A DNA stretch of 64,000 bases, taken from assembly GCA_031551355.1 (NCBI GenBank), contig JAVBNT010000006.1, positions 193,291 through 257,290 of the forward strand, given 5' to 3'. The notes beneath the pieces were generated by a model, which was not told the DNA's origin, made no database searches, and saw only the letters and a program-made list of their open reading frames with translations. Positions within the stretch are counted from its first letter, which is position 1. The number at the start of each line of letters is the position of its first letter. Origin of the DNA: JAVBNT01 sp031551355. Its GTDB lineage: Bacteria; Vulcanimicrobiota; CADAWZ01. Shown here in pieces: positions 52,073-60,747 of this stretch. Position numbers and translations under genes: made by a program.

Positions 52073-53728
52073 ATGCAAAAAACAATTACCGGCAAATCGC
52101 CTGAAAATGATCCATGGTATTGTGAAGCGCTGTTTATACAAAGTGACAGCCTGCCTAAAAATCAGGCGGAAATCTACAATTATGAATTACTGTCGGCGGC
52201 ATCTTTTCTTAAACAAAACAACGTCCGCGTAAAATACATAAAAAACAACGAATTAACGGACTTCTCTCCGGAACAGAGAAAATTCATCATCAGCCAATAC
52301 AACGCCAATCTCATCTTTATAAATATAGAGCCTGATAATATCTATAACTCGGTAAAACTTGCAGAAGAAATCAAGACACAGCCAAACATCAAAATTGCGG
52401 CACTTTGTGCAGGCAGCTTTGAATTTTCGGGAAAGAGTATTTTTGACTTTATCATCAGCGGAGAAAGCGAGACGGCCTCATTGAAACTTTACAACCGCCT
52501 CACAGGCGTCATTACAAAGCCGGATAAAGAAACATTTGCAGAAATACCGCCCGTAGACATAGCCCTGTCGGAGTCTTTCTGTACAACCTACTATTATTCA
52601 TCGAGAACGTACAATGGAAAACAGAGCTTCTACAGTGCCGCCAGAGTTGCGGATGATATAATAAACATTGTCAGAACTTACGGAACAAGACACATCATTA
52701 TCGCAGACAAAAGTTTTATGTCCGACTATGAAAGGCTCTGCTCCATATGCGAAATTCTCGCCGAAGAAACTTTTGCTGCAAAAATAAGCTGTATGGGCGA
52801 CATCAAAATTCTGGCAAAGCATCCGGAACTGGCGGGAAAGCTGGCAAAAGCCCATATATCAGTAATATTGCTTGATATCAAAACCGTTGCCGGAGAGGCA
52901 CTTGATGTTTATGGCAGCGGTATAACGAAAGAGCTGATCACAAAAGCCATAGAAAACGTAACCTCAATAAAAAGAATAATTGTCAGCGGACGCATCACAA
53001 TCGGCAATCCGATGGAAGCGGTTCAATCTTTCGAGGAAAATTTAAGCTTTTGTAAACGAATGATTGAAAAATACGCCGGCTTTTTCGAAGCATTTCCAAG
53101 TTTTTTATCAGAGGAAGAAAATATAAAAAGCGGTCTATACCCCAAGGACAAAGATTTTTTCCGGCGCTGGGGAGAATTTTTACCCATATATAAAACGGAC
53201 TCCCTGACAATCAGGGAGATAAGCCGGCTCCGGAATCTTTTTGTCAAAAAATTATTCAAAATAAGCGGAAACTGTCTGAAAAAAATACCGTTTGCCACAA
53301 TAGCCCATCACCTCGAACTAAGAAACAAATACGGAATAAACACGCTATTCGGCAATACAACGGATCAGTATCCCATATTTGAAAAATATTTTCAGCTCGC
53401 AAAGCTGCCGCGTTTTAAAAGACTAAACGAAATTCCGCCGGAAGAAACGGCAGACTGGATCCCTTTAAGTCCTGTAAAAAATTCACATTATATAAGACAA
53501 AAAAACGGATATATCATCAATGAATACGTCAAAAGACTCACATTGTCAAAAGAGATAGAAATTGCCATATATGATTATTGCTCGGGAAAACTTAATATCG
53601 GCGATATTGCAGAAAGGATTTGCTGCGAACAAAAACTAAATTTCAACCGGGAAGAGTTTATAAAAAAGCACATGATTCCATTCTACAAAAAGCTTGAAAA
53701 ATATTATTATGTCGCTTTTTACAGATGA
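52073..53728 (+). CDS. degenerate radical SAM paralogue without cluster cysteines, RRE-like C-terminus (3)
   Basis: This 551-residue protein was taken from the ATG at 52073, 6 bases after CGGAG. It follows the two proteins upstream along most of its length (LLSAASFLKQNN, FDFIISGESETAS, VADDIINIVRTYGTRHIIIA). The loop that should hold CxxxCxxC is missing. Around residue 177 it reads TYYYSSRTYNGKQSFYSAAR, about 12 residues shorter than its sisters and with no cysteine. It therefore cannot bind the usual cluster. The PqqD-like end is kept (IAIYDYCSGKLNIGDIAERI). It probably acts as a non-catalytic partner. Frameshift decay is unlikely because the frame is intact over 1.65 kb. Confidence 0.78.
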   Translation: MQKTITGKSPENDPWYCEALFIQSDSLPKNQAEIYNYELLSAASFLKQNNVRVKYIKNNELTDFSPEQRKFIISQYNANLIFINIEPDNIYNSVKLAEEIKTQPNIKIAALCAGSFEFSGKSIFDFIISGESETASLKLYNRLTGVITKPDKETFAEIPPVDIALSESFCTTYYYSSRTYNGKQSFYSAARVADDIINIVRTYGTRHIIIADKSFMSDYERLCSICEILAEETFAAKISCMGDIKILAKHPELAGKLAKAHISVILLDIKTVAGEALDVYGSGITKELITKAIENVTSIKRIIVSGRITIGNPMEAVQSFEENLSFCKRMIEKYAGFFEAFPSFLSEEENIKSGLYPKDKDFFRRWGEFLPIYKTDSLTIREISRLRNLFVKKLFKISGNCLKKIPFATIAHHLELRNKYGINTLFGNTTDQYPIFEKYFQLAKLPRFKRLNEIPPEETADWIPLSPVKNSHYIRQKNGYIINEYVKRLTLSKEIEIAIYDYCSGKLNIGDIAERICCEQKLNFNREEFIKKHMIPFYKKLEKYYYVAFYR

Positions 53729-53780
53729 AAGGCAAACATAAATACTACGGAATAATAAAAACATCGTCAGGAGATAAAAA

Positions 53781-54368
53781 ATGAAAAATATTTTAAAAAC
53801 CGCCGCGACACTTCTTATGCTGATGTTCTTTTACGCAAATGCATTTGCAGCCAGCTATAAAATAATCAAGACGGACTCAGATTTAGCTGATGTATACAAA
53901 GAATCACAGGCAATAATGCTCAGGGACTTCGGAATGGCTCTGCGTTTACCTGTCAAAACGCAGGTGGTAAGCGCCAAAAAGCTTGACGAAATGTATGGCG
54001 GCATCTACAGGGGAGCTGAAATAGGACTTTACCGCTATACATCATCGGGTCACGAAATTTACATAATGGAAGATCAGGAAAAAGATGCGGCAATGGGCAC
54101 ACTTATACATGAAATGACGCACGCCTGGCAAACTGAGTGCTGTCCGCGAAATCAGGAAACAACCGTAAAAGAAGGCTTTGCCTGCTGGGTTCAATACAAG
54201 TGTCTCGACAAAATAGGCGCTTATATACTTGCCAACTCGATCAAACAGCAGGCCGACCCCATATATGGAGTCGGATTTAAAAAAATGCTTGAATGGGAAG
54301 ACAAAGTAGGAGAAAAACAACTTCCCATAAGAATACGAAAAATCATTACAATAAACGACAATATTTAG
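53781..54368 (+). CDS. secreted DA1-like zinc peptidase
   Basis: This 195-residue protein has a signal peptide (KTAATLLMLMFFYANAFAAS) and an HExxH zincin site, His110-Glu111-His114 (THAW context, GTLIHEMTHAWQ). KEGFACW with Glu131 is the likely third ligand. The following DPIYGVGFKKM matches the pattern of the DA1 family peptidase domain (usually GDPxYGxGFR). It follows the three radical SAM genes on the same strand with CAGGAG in front. It could process something made or modified by them outside the cell, but this rests on position alone. Confidence 0.7.
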   Translation: MKNILKTAATLLMLMFFYANAFAASYKIIKTDSDLADVYKESQAIMLRDFGMALRLPVKTQVVSAKKLDEMYGGIYRGAEIGLYRYTSSGHEIYIMEDQEKDAAMGTLIHEMTHAWQTECCPRNQETTVKEGFACWVQYKCLDKIGAYILANSIKQQADPIYGVGFKKMLEWEDKVGEKQLPIRIRKIITINDNI

Positions 54369-54377
54369 ATTAAACAC

Positions 54378-54406
54378 TTGACTCTTACGCACTTTGTTGT
54401 GATAAA
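54378..54406 (+). promoter_or_regulatory. putative promoter for the HD-GYP gene
   Basis: TTGACT (54378-54383), 17 bases, then GATAAA (54401-54406), with TATAAT-like sequence just after. It lies 39 bases before the ATG at 54445, which has GGAGGAAC. The -10 match is modest. Confidence 0.45.
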
Positions 54407-54444
54407 TATAATAAGACATTACAGTTTTCGGAGGAACTTTATAT

Positions 54445-57400
54445 ATGGCTGATAATATATCTCAGTTGAATTTCAGTATGCCAGCCTCTCAAGCCACTCT
54501 TTCTACTATTTCCAAGAAAAACACATCAGTTACCGTTGCTCCGAAGGCTCAGATGGAGGCTATTAACTCCAAAGGGCCCAATGCCGGACTAATGTACAAA
54601 ATAGGGCTTAGCAATACGATAGAACAGGGCTTCAAAGGCGTCTTAACACTGGATAAAAATGAAAAAGCTTTTACTGCAGGAAAAAATACTGCGGCTGCAA
54701 GCAACAACACAAAAGCGTCACAGGCCGCGATGCCGTCGACACCTAAAAACGTGTATTTAAAATCGCTCAGTGACGCATCGCAAAACGTATCCGAAAAATC
54801 AAAAGCACAAACAAGCGTATCAAAAAGGAATGTAGACGCAAGGCAATTACATGCCGATGCCAAAGCGATCGTCACATCCAATAAAACAAAAACCGCCGGT
54901 ATTAAATCGACAAACCGGCAGCCGGATATAAGAGGGACGTCAATTGACGGAAAATCCGTAATTGATGAATTGCGTAACAAAGGAAAAACTCAGGAAAACT
55001 CAGGGACTAGAGGGCCGGTGGACAATACTAGAACACCGGATACCAGAGGACCAGGCACTAGAGGGCCGGTGGACAATACTAGAACACCGGATACCAGAGG
55101 ACCGGGCACTAGGGGGCCGGTGGACAATACTAGAACGCCCGATACCAGAGGACCGGGCACTAGAGGGCCGGTGGACAATACTAGAACGCCCGATACCAGA
55201 GGACCGGGCACTAGAGGGCCGGTGGACAATACAAAAACACCAGACACTAGAGGACCGGTCATTGACGGAAAATCCGTAATTGATGAAATGCGCAACAAAG
55301 GAAAAAATCAGGAAAACTCAGGGGCCAGAGGGCCGGCGGAAAATACAAAAACGCCGGACACTAGAGGACCAGGCACTAGAGGGCCGATCATTGACGGAAA
55401 ATCCGTAATTGATGAACTGCGCAACAAAGGAAAAACACAGGAAAACTCAGGGACCAGAGGGCCGGCGGAAAATACAAGAACGCCGGACACCAGAGGACCG
55501 GGTACAAAAGGGCCGCTCGTTGACGGCCCGGGACGTTCTAAAGTTATTGATGGACAAAACCAACAGACTCCGTCCTCTGTAGCGGTAAATAAGACCGGAA
55601 ATCCCTGGGCGAATAAAAATATACCGCAAAGCAAGCCCAGCGTCTCTGCCGGAACAATGGACAGTAAGCCAATGCCATTAACGGCAGGAACTTCTCAGAA
55701 CGGAAAAAATGCAGCGAGCATTATCACAGGAAACAATTCTCCTCTTGCTGTAGGCAATAACACAAATATTTTGAAATCCGGCAAAATTGCAGGCAGCAAT
55801 GATACCTTCGTATTGCCTTCTCCTAAGACAATAATACAGGATGAAGAGAAAAAAACAAAAAATACGGAGAGCTTTGTTACCGGAAGATTATCTTCATCAA
55901 TCCAGGGTGACTTTTCTAAAATGTCCGTAAAAAGAAAAGACGCAGCAGAAGATTTTAAGCAATGGGCTCAGGTTGATCTTGCCAAAAAAGGAACATCCGG
56001 CAAGGACAGTGCTCTGTCAGCATTAAAAAACAGAATGTCAAAATATTCTTCACAAATACCGCAGTCGTTTGCGACAAAAATTGAATCCCGACTGAACCAG
56101 GTTGCAGAAAAGGTTATCAATGAAAAAGAAAAACAAATACTTGAGCAACAAAATAAAAGTGAAGAAAAGAACGACGTAAAATCCTACAGAACTCAAATAA
56201 GCCCGGAAAACAAAAGTTCCGAAAGTTTAAGCAACGCGGCAAAAGATTTTCGGACAAAGCCGGAAACGATGCCGGCTGATGAAAATGCCACCTACGATAT
56301 GCCAGTAGAACTCAACCACAAAAAGAATACTGCGCAGGCAGCGGCGGTAAACAAGCAGCAGCAACAACAGGTATTACAGCAGCATAATAACTCGGAACAG
56401 GTGAAAACCGTAATTTATAAGGAAAACATAGAAAAAGCGGACGCTCAAAAGGGTGAAAATATAACAAAACATGAAGATTCTGTAAAATTTATGGATCAAA
56501 ACATGCAAAGAGCGGCCCTGGAAGCGGCGGTCAGATCTGACGATCTCACCCGTACCATCCAAAAAAAGAAAGAAGAGTCCGACTCCGCCAAAGAACAGTA
56601 TAACGGCGAAAAAGACAATTACGGTAACCTTGACTATGCTAAAAAGGAACGTGGACAAAGTAATTTCAATTCAAATCAAAATAATGCAAAATTTGCTCCT
56701 GAGCAAAGAAACAGAACTGCAAATGATTTTTCAACGAACCATGAGCAGTCCAAACTCACGGCTACCGACGAAAATTTAAAAAGAGCGGATACAAATCCCG
56801 ATATACGTCAGACCAAACAAATGCAGACGCAAACACAAAATAATGCACAGACAAACACATTCACGGCTGCGCAAACTCAGGAAATGCTTAAAAAAGAGGA
56901 TTTAAGCGGAAAATCACAATGGTCAAAAGTAACCAGGGATGCTCAAATCAACCAAATGCATACATCTGCGACCGTTCAGGCAAGAAATACTCAGGAGGCG
57001 GTAAAGCACGCGAACACAAGTATAGAATCAATCATAAAAAAATCAAATGTAGATTTATGGACCGGGGATGAAATAGCAGCGAAATTAATATATCTGCTGA
57101 TGAAATCAGCAAGTGAATACACTTATGAACACAGCAACAGGGTGATCGATCTTACAACCGAGCTGGCACAGGAAATGGGCATAAAAGATCCTCAATTCCT
57201 TAAAGAGCTTAAAGAAGGCGCAATGTTCCACGACATCGGTGAAGTTGAGCTTGACCTTGAAAATGCTCCGCCTGCGGTACAAAAAAAGCTTGCAGATTTT
57301 TTGGGAACCGAAGAAATTAAAAACAGCGGCTTCCTGCATGATATCGGTAAAGTAAGGATTCCTGATGAAATTCTCTATAAATCATCCAGACTAACGGATG

Positions 57401-57738
57401 AAGAATTTGCAATAATGAAACAGCACCCGGTAATCGGTGAAGAAATTTTAAAAGGAATTCCGGGACTGGCGCACGTATTGCCGGTAGTAAGACATCACCA
57501 TGAGCGCTGGGACGGCAAAGGTTACCCTGACGGCATAAGCGGGGAAAATATTCCTTTTGCAGCCAGAATAGTAGCTCTATGCGACAGTTTTGACGCCATG
57601 GTTTCCGACAGGCCATACCGTCAGGGAATGCCTCTTGACAGTGCAATTGCAGAAATCAGAAAAGGTGCAGGCACTCAATTTGATCCGTTAATGGCTGAAA
57701 CCTTTATCAGACTTGTAGAAAAAAAATATAAATATTAA
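54445..57738 (+). CDS. very long HD-GYP protein with repetitive disordered N-terminal region
   Basis: This 1097-residue protein has about 860 residues of low-complexity, Asn/Gln/Lys/Thr-rich sequence. Within it are 17-residue TRGPVDNTRTPDTRGPG repeats (residues 188-272) and three longer IDGKSVIDELRNKGK units. The last 220 residues form an HD-GYP domain: EHSNRVID, HDIGK, RIPDEILYKSSRLTDEEFAI, HHHERWDGKGYPDG, DSFDAMVSDRPYR. HD-GYP enzymes usually cleave cyclic-di-GMP. The HD motif occurs twice, at His929-Asp930 (FHDIGE) and His965-Asp966 (LHDIGK), across an insertion of about 35 residues. No signal or membrane helix is visible. Its partner signal is unknown. Confidence 0.82.
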   Translation: MADNISQLNFSMPASQATLSTISKKNTSVTVAPKAQMEAINSKGPNAGLMYKIGLSNTIEQGFKGVLTLDKNEKAFTAGKNTAAASNNTKASQAAMPSTPKNVYLKSLSDASQNVSEKSKAQTSVSKRNVDARQLHADAKAIVTSNKTKTAGIKSTNRQPDIRGTSIDGKSVIDELRNKGKTQENSGTRGPVDNTRTPDTRGPGTRGPVDNTRTPDTRGPGTRGPVDNTRTPDTRGPGTRGPVDNTRTPDTRGPGTRGPVDNTKTPDTRGPVIDGKSVIDEMRNKGKNQENSGARGPAENTKTPDTRGPGTRGPIIDGKSVIDELRNKGKTQENSGTRGPAENTRTPDTRGPGTKGPLVDGPGRSKVIDGQNQQTPSSVAVNKTGNPWANKNIPQSKPSVSAGTMDSKPMPLTAGTSQNGKNAASIITGNNSPLAVGNNTNILKSGKIAGSNDTFVLPSPKTIIQDEEKKTKNTESFVTGRLSSSIQGDFSKMSVKRKDAAEDFKQWAQVDLAKKGTSGKDSALSALKNRMSKYSSQIPQSFATKIESRLNQVAEKVINEKEKQILEQQNKSEEKNDVKSYRTQISPENKSSESLSNAAKDFRTKPETMPADENATYDMPVELNHKKNTAQAAAVNKQQQQQVLQQHNNSEQVKTVIYKENIEKADAQKGENITKHEDSVKFMDQNMQRAALEAAVRSDDLTRTIQKKKEESDSAKEQYNGEKDNYGNLDYAKKERGQSNFNSNQNNAKFAPEQRNRTANDFSTNHEQSKLTATDENLKRADTNPDIRQTKQMQTQTQNNAQTNTFTAAQTQEMLKKEDLSGKSQWSKVTRDAQINQMHTSATVQARNTQEAVKHANTSIESIIKKSNVDLWTGDEIAAKLIYLLMKSASEYTYEHSNRVIDLTTELAQEMGIKDPQFLKELKEGAMFHDIGEVELDLENAPPAVQKKLADFLGTEEIKNSGFLHDIGKVRIPDEILYKSSRLTDEEFAIMKQHPVIGEEILKGIPGLAHVLPVVRHHHERWDGKGYPDGISGENIPFAARIVALCDSFDAMVSDRPYRQGMPLDSAIAEIRKGAGTQFDPLMAETFIRLVEKKYKY
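55006..55260 (+). repeat. five tandem 51-bp coding repeats
   Basis: Units start at 55006, 55057, 55108, 55159 and 55210, each 51 bp, translating to TRGPVDNTRTPDTRGPG. A related longer module (about 129 bp) recurs from 55261 and 55390. The repeat keeps the reading frame, so copy number can vary without breaking the gene. Confidence 0.92.
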
Positions 57739-57863
57739 GCTTTTTTCAAAAAATCAACCCGTTTAATTATATCCGATAAGGTTAAATTATTGTAAACTCT
57801 ATGGACAAAGAATAGCGTTTAATGTAGAATATAATTAAGAATATTAATAATGGAGGGTTCTGT

Positions 57864-58580
57864 ATGAGCATCAATGGAATCCAGGCTATTGAAGCCAGAA
57901 TAAGCCAAATTCAAACACGAATAAACTGCAAGCCGCAAGCAATGAACAGTGCAATGACAAGCACATCGCAAATTGCTCAGACTCCTTTAAATTTTCAGGA
58001 TATAATGAAGGCGAAGTTGGGTAATGTGCCGGCTTCGATAGCAACTTCGGTAAGCTCCGCTGCTTCCGCCGCTGTAAAGCCTCTGGCACAGAACAATGGA
58101 ATCTCATGCGGACAGACATCGGTGGCAATGTGCATAAATTCAATCACAGGAAAAAGCCTTATTGACGCAGATATAAACAGCAAATACGGTTTTGGGTTGC
58201 TTGATGCGCTTAACTCGGAATCTAAGTCCGTAGGTGTAAACTGGAAAGACGGCGGCACAATAAACAGCAATTGCTGGGGACTGATCGAACAAAAAGTGAA
58301 TCAGGAAGGCCTACCGGCAATAGTAGCTTTAAACGGACCTGAATTCTCTCCTTCAGGCAGAGGTCACATTGTAACAATAACCAAAATAGAGGGAAATACA
58401 GTTCATTATGCGGATCCCGCAACAGGAACAATGAGAACGACAACAAAAGAAGCTATGAACAATGCTCCTTCACATCCAGACGGAAACTTTATTTTCTATG
58501 CAAACAGGCAGGGAATGGAGTTGCCGCCGACAATGAACAATTTTAATCCCTATATGATGCTTGGTAAAAAAGGCATATAA
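57864..58580 (+). CDS. leaderless C39-like cysteine peptidase
   Basis: This 238-residue protein has a papain-like C39 fold: Cys82 (NGISCGQTSVAMCINS), His168 (GRGHIVTITKI) and Asp184 (HYADPATG). There is no Sec signal. The N-terminus MSINGIQAIEARISQIQTRI is a helical stretch like the export segment of some flagellum-associated wall hydrolases. A Ser/Ala-rich linker follows (residues 55-72). It could be a toxin-like or processing peptidase. GGAGGG precedes the ATG. Two terminators follow. Confidence 0.75.
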   Translation: MSINGIQAIEARISQIQTRINCKPQAMNSAMTSTSQIAQTPLNFQDIMKAKLGNVPASIATSVSSAASAAVKPLAQNNGISCGQTSVAMCINSITGKSLIDADINSKYGFGLLDALNSESKSVGVNWKDGGTINSNCWGLIEQKVNQEGLPAIVALNGPEFSPSGRGHIVTITKIEGNTVHYADPATGTMRTTTKEAMNNAPSHPDGNFIFYANRQGMELPPTMNNFNPYMMLGKKGI

Positions 58581-58600
58581 TATTTAAGTTACTGTTTTCT

Positions 58601-58633
58601 AAGGGGCTGTACTCATAAAGCAGCCCCTTTTTA
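58601..58633 (+). terminator. Rho-independent terminator of the C39-like gene
   Basis: AAGGGGCTG and CAGCCCCTT pair over 9 bases with an 11-base loop, then TTTTTAATTTT follows. It lies 20 bp after the stop. Confidence 0.85.
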
Positions 58634-58656
58634 ATTTTCCCCAAAAGAGAAAGCAA

Positions 58657-58694
58657 CAAAAATGAGAATTGGATTTAACCAATTCTCATTTTTG
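58657..58694. terminator. bidirectional terminator, 16-bp perfect stem
   Basis: CAAAAATGAGAATTGG and CCAATTCTCATTTTTG pair perfectly around ATTTAA, with A and T tracts in the arms. It lies between the converging C39-like and metacaspase-like genes. Confidence 0.82.
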
Positions 58695-58732
58695 TCAGTC
58701 TATCACTAAAAAGTGATAAAATATTTTTTTAT

Positions 58733-60391
58733 CTAGATATTTCCTTTTATTACTGTATTGGCATTTCCGCCTGAGGTGTAAATCTGCGGGGTCTGACCGC
58801 TGATTATGTTGACAATATTTCTTGCTGCATAATTATGAAGTTCGGCAAACCCTATGAAATCCTCATTACTTACAAGCGCTTCACCCAAAGTCGAACCGTT
58901 ATAGCCTAATCCGGAAAGAAGATAGTATGTGTAGGCGCCGTGCTGAATGCTCGACATTTCATAAGAGAATTCGCTGCCTTTGCTTGCCGTTGAGAAAAAT
59001 ACATTTCTGATAACGTTACCTATTGCTTTGAAACTGATTCCCTCTTCCGTTGAAGGAACATACTCAAGGTTTACATATTTTACACGTCTATCAGCAGATT
59101 TGCCGATGAATCCTCCTGAATAACAGGAGTCGAAGAACAAAAGTTTTTTAGAGCTGTCAGGCATTTGCAGCAGAAGATTTTTCAGTTCAGTTGAGCTTAA
59201 TGCAGTGGCAGTCGTCAGCGTATCAACAGGGCATATATAAGTTTCAGGATTTGAGGACCCTGAAGAAGCACCGTGACCGGAATAATACATCAGGAAAGTA
59301 TCTGAAGATTTAATTTTAGCAGCAATACTCTTTATTGTATTTGTTATATTACTTTTGGTTGCATCTGTATCATTCAAAGAAATAATCTCGGCATTTGCCC
59401 ACATACTATTTTTAGCGCCCTGGGTTAGACCGGCCTTCATTGAGTCCGAGTCATTTACGCAAAAGTCCAATTGAGAGATATTTTTGTATTTGTTTATACC
59501 CACAAACAGGGCATATATTTTGCCTTCGGTATGCAATGTTTCAGATAATATATTCGAGTTTACATCTTTGTTAGCTGCAAAGAAATATATTGTAGAACCA
59601 TTAAGTTTCAGAGAAGCGGGAGCGGTTGCGGCAACAGTATAAATACCGGAAGTAACGTCATACGAATTCAGTGAAAGTTCAAATGGTTCGTTATTATCTA
59701 TTTTTGCAAAAAGCTTGAAATCAACAGGCATAGACGTTCCGTTCCAAAAGTTACGTCCCTTGACTATTATCTCAGGAAGTTCTCTCCCCTGCATTGGACT
59801 TGAAGAAAAGTAACATTCATTTAAAAGAGGCTGAGAAGGAGAAACTATGCTAAAATATTGGGTATTAAAAGATTGTCCGTTCACAGGAGCTACGGTCAGA
59901 TAATAATTTCCTTCATTAAGCACCCTGGGGTCGATATTAAAATTTACACTTTTGTTTGACCATCCGGAGACGCTAAGATAAGAGGCAGCCTTTCCCTGTC
60001 TTACAAGAGTTACAGTTCCCATAGAGTCGCCGAAGTTTTCACCCGTTATGACAACATTCGAAGCGGAGTCACTAGAGTAAAGAGCTGTAGGCGCACAGTA
60101 GACCCCTTGTCTTGAAGCAATAATTTCAACATTTACATTTGGTATATTGGCAGACCCTACTGCCGTTCCCGGCTGAGCAGTCGTTGTGACAAGAGATGCT
60201 GCCTGATTTGCTCCGCTATTAGTCTGGGAGCTATTCGTTTGATTCGTTTTCTCTATATTAAAACTTGTACCGGCTGAACTTACTGCAGAACTGCCGCTGC
60301 CACCGCCGCTGCTGCAGCCGGCTATGGTCACCATCATAGCAGTTGCTATGCAGATTGTATTGAATGTTGAAGCCTGTTTCGATTTACACAT
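58733..60391 (-). CDS. metacaspase-like (C14) lipoprotein with TIG domains
   Basis: This 552-residue protein has a lipoprotein signal with lipobox IAGC, so Cys26 is lipidated. A Ser/Thr/Asn-rich stalk is followed by an IPT/TIG domain (about 100-195) and a second less clear Ig-like domain, then a caspase fold (about 290-540). The catalytic pair is His373 (YYSGHGAS) and Cys423 (FFDSCYSGGF). The VFVGINKYK and DSDSMKAGL motifs match bacterial metacaspases. It would be an envelope-anchored peptidase facing the periplasm or outside. It has its own promoter (60445-60474) and GGAGGG site. Confidence 0.85.
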   Translation of the reverse strand: MCKSKQASTFNTICIATAMMVTIAGCSSGGGSGSSAVSSAGTSFNIEKTNQTNSSQTNSGANQAASLVTTTAQPGTAVGSANIPNVNVEIIASRQGVYCAPTALYSSDSASNVVITGENFGDSMGTVTLVRQGKAASYLSVSGWSNKSVNFNIDPRVLNEGNYYLTVAPVNGQSFNTQYFSIVSPSQPLLNECYFSSSPMQGRELPEIIVKGRNFWNGTSMPVDFKLFAKIDNNEPFELSLNSYDVTSGIYTVAATAPASLKLNGSTIYFFAANKDVNSNILSETLHTEGKIYALFVGINKYKNISQLDFCVNDSDSMKAGLTQGAKNSMWANAEIISLNDTDATKSNITNTIKSIAAKIKSSDTFLMYYSGHGASSGSSNPETYICPVDTLTTATALSSTELKNLLLQMPDSSKKLLFFDSCYSGGFIGKSADRRVKYVNLEYVPSTEEGISFKAIGNVIRNVFFSTASKGSEFSYEMSSIQHGAYTYYLLSGLGYNGSTLGEALVSNEDFIGFAELHNYAARNIVNIISGQTPQIYTSGGNANTVIKGNI

Positions 60392-60444
60392 TTTATTCCC
60401 TCCAAATTTATCTGTTTTATCTATACCTTTAAGTTGGTAATCTA

Positions 60445-60474
60445 TTTATAACATTTTTATTAACATTTTGTCAA
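60445..60474 (-). promoter_or_regulatory. sigma70-type promoter for the metacaspase-like gene
   Basis: On the minus strand TTGACA (60474-60469) and TATAAA (60450-60445) are 18 bases apart. The leader is about 47 bases. Confidence 0.62.
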
Positions 60475-60610
60475 TATATTTTTAACATTTTTTTAATATT
60501 TTTTTAACAAAAATTTAACAAATTGTTTTTGGCAAAAAAACTACAACCCTAAAAGCATTGTTTTAAAGGCTTTTAGATAAAAAAACCAGTTATCAGGGAA
60601 TAAAACAATA

Positions 60611-60651
60611 TTGACTCTTTTTGTTAACATTTTGTCAACAAAAAGAGTCAA
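60611..60651. terminator. hairpin with 18-base arms, likely terminator
   Basis: TTGACTCTTTTTGTTAAC and GTCAACAAAAAGAGTCAA pair at 16 of 18 positions around a 5-base loop. T and A tracts lie inside the arms. It lies between the metacaspase-like gene and the tandem paralogues. Confidence 0.6.
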
Positions 60652-60681
60652 ATAAGAAAAAAGTATTTATCAGAATGTTTC

Positions 60682-60725
60682 AAAAACAGCTCTCTATGAT
60701 TTTTATTTATTCATAGAAAGCTGTT
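60682..60725 (-). terminator. terminator of the 60748 gene
   Basis: Arms of 15 bases (AACAGCTCTCTATGA and TCATAGAAAGCTGTT, one mismatch) with an 11-base loop; on the minus strand the stem is followed by TTT. It ends 22 bp after the stop. Confidence 0.7.
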
Positions 60726-60747
60726 AAGTCAACTTTACAAACTTATA

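Larger units (their letters stand above)
60392..60747. other. 356-bp AT-rich intergenic region
   Basis: It contains the metacaspase-gene promoter, a region of A/T tracts (60475-60540) and two strong hairpins described separately. No gene was found. Confidence 0.55.

Noticed and set aside
55006..55519. Regular 51-bp repeats resembling a CRISPR or satellite array
   Set aside because: They lie in frame inside a long gene, have no unique spacers and encode a peptide repeat.
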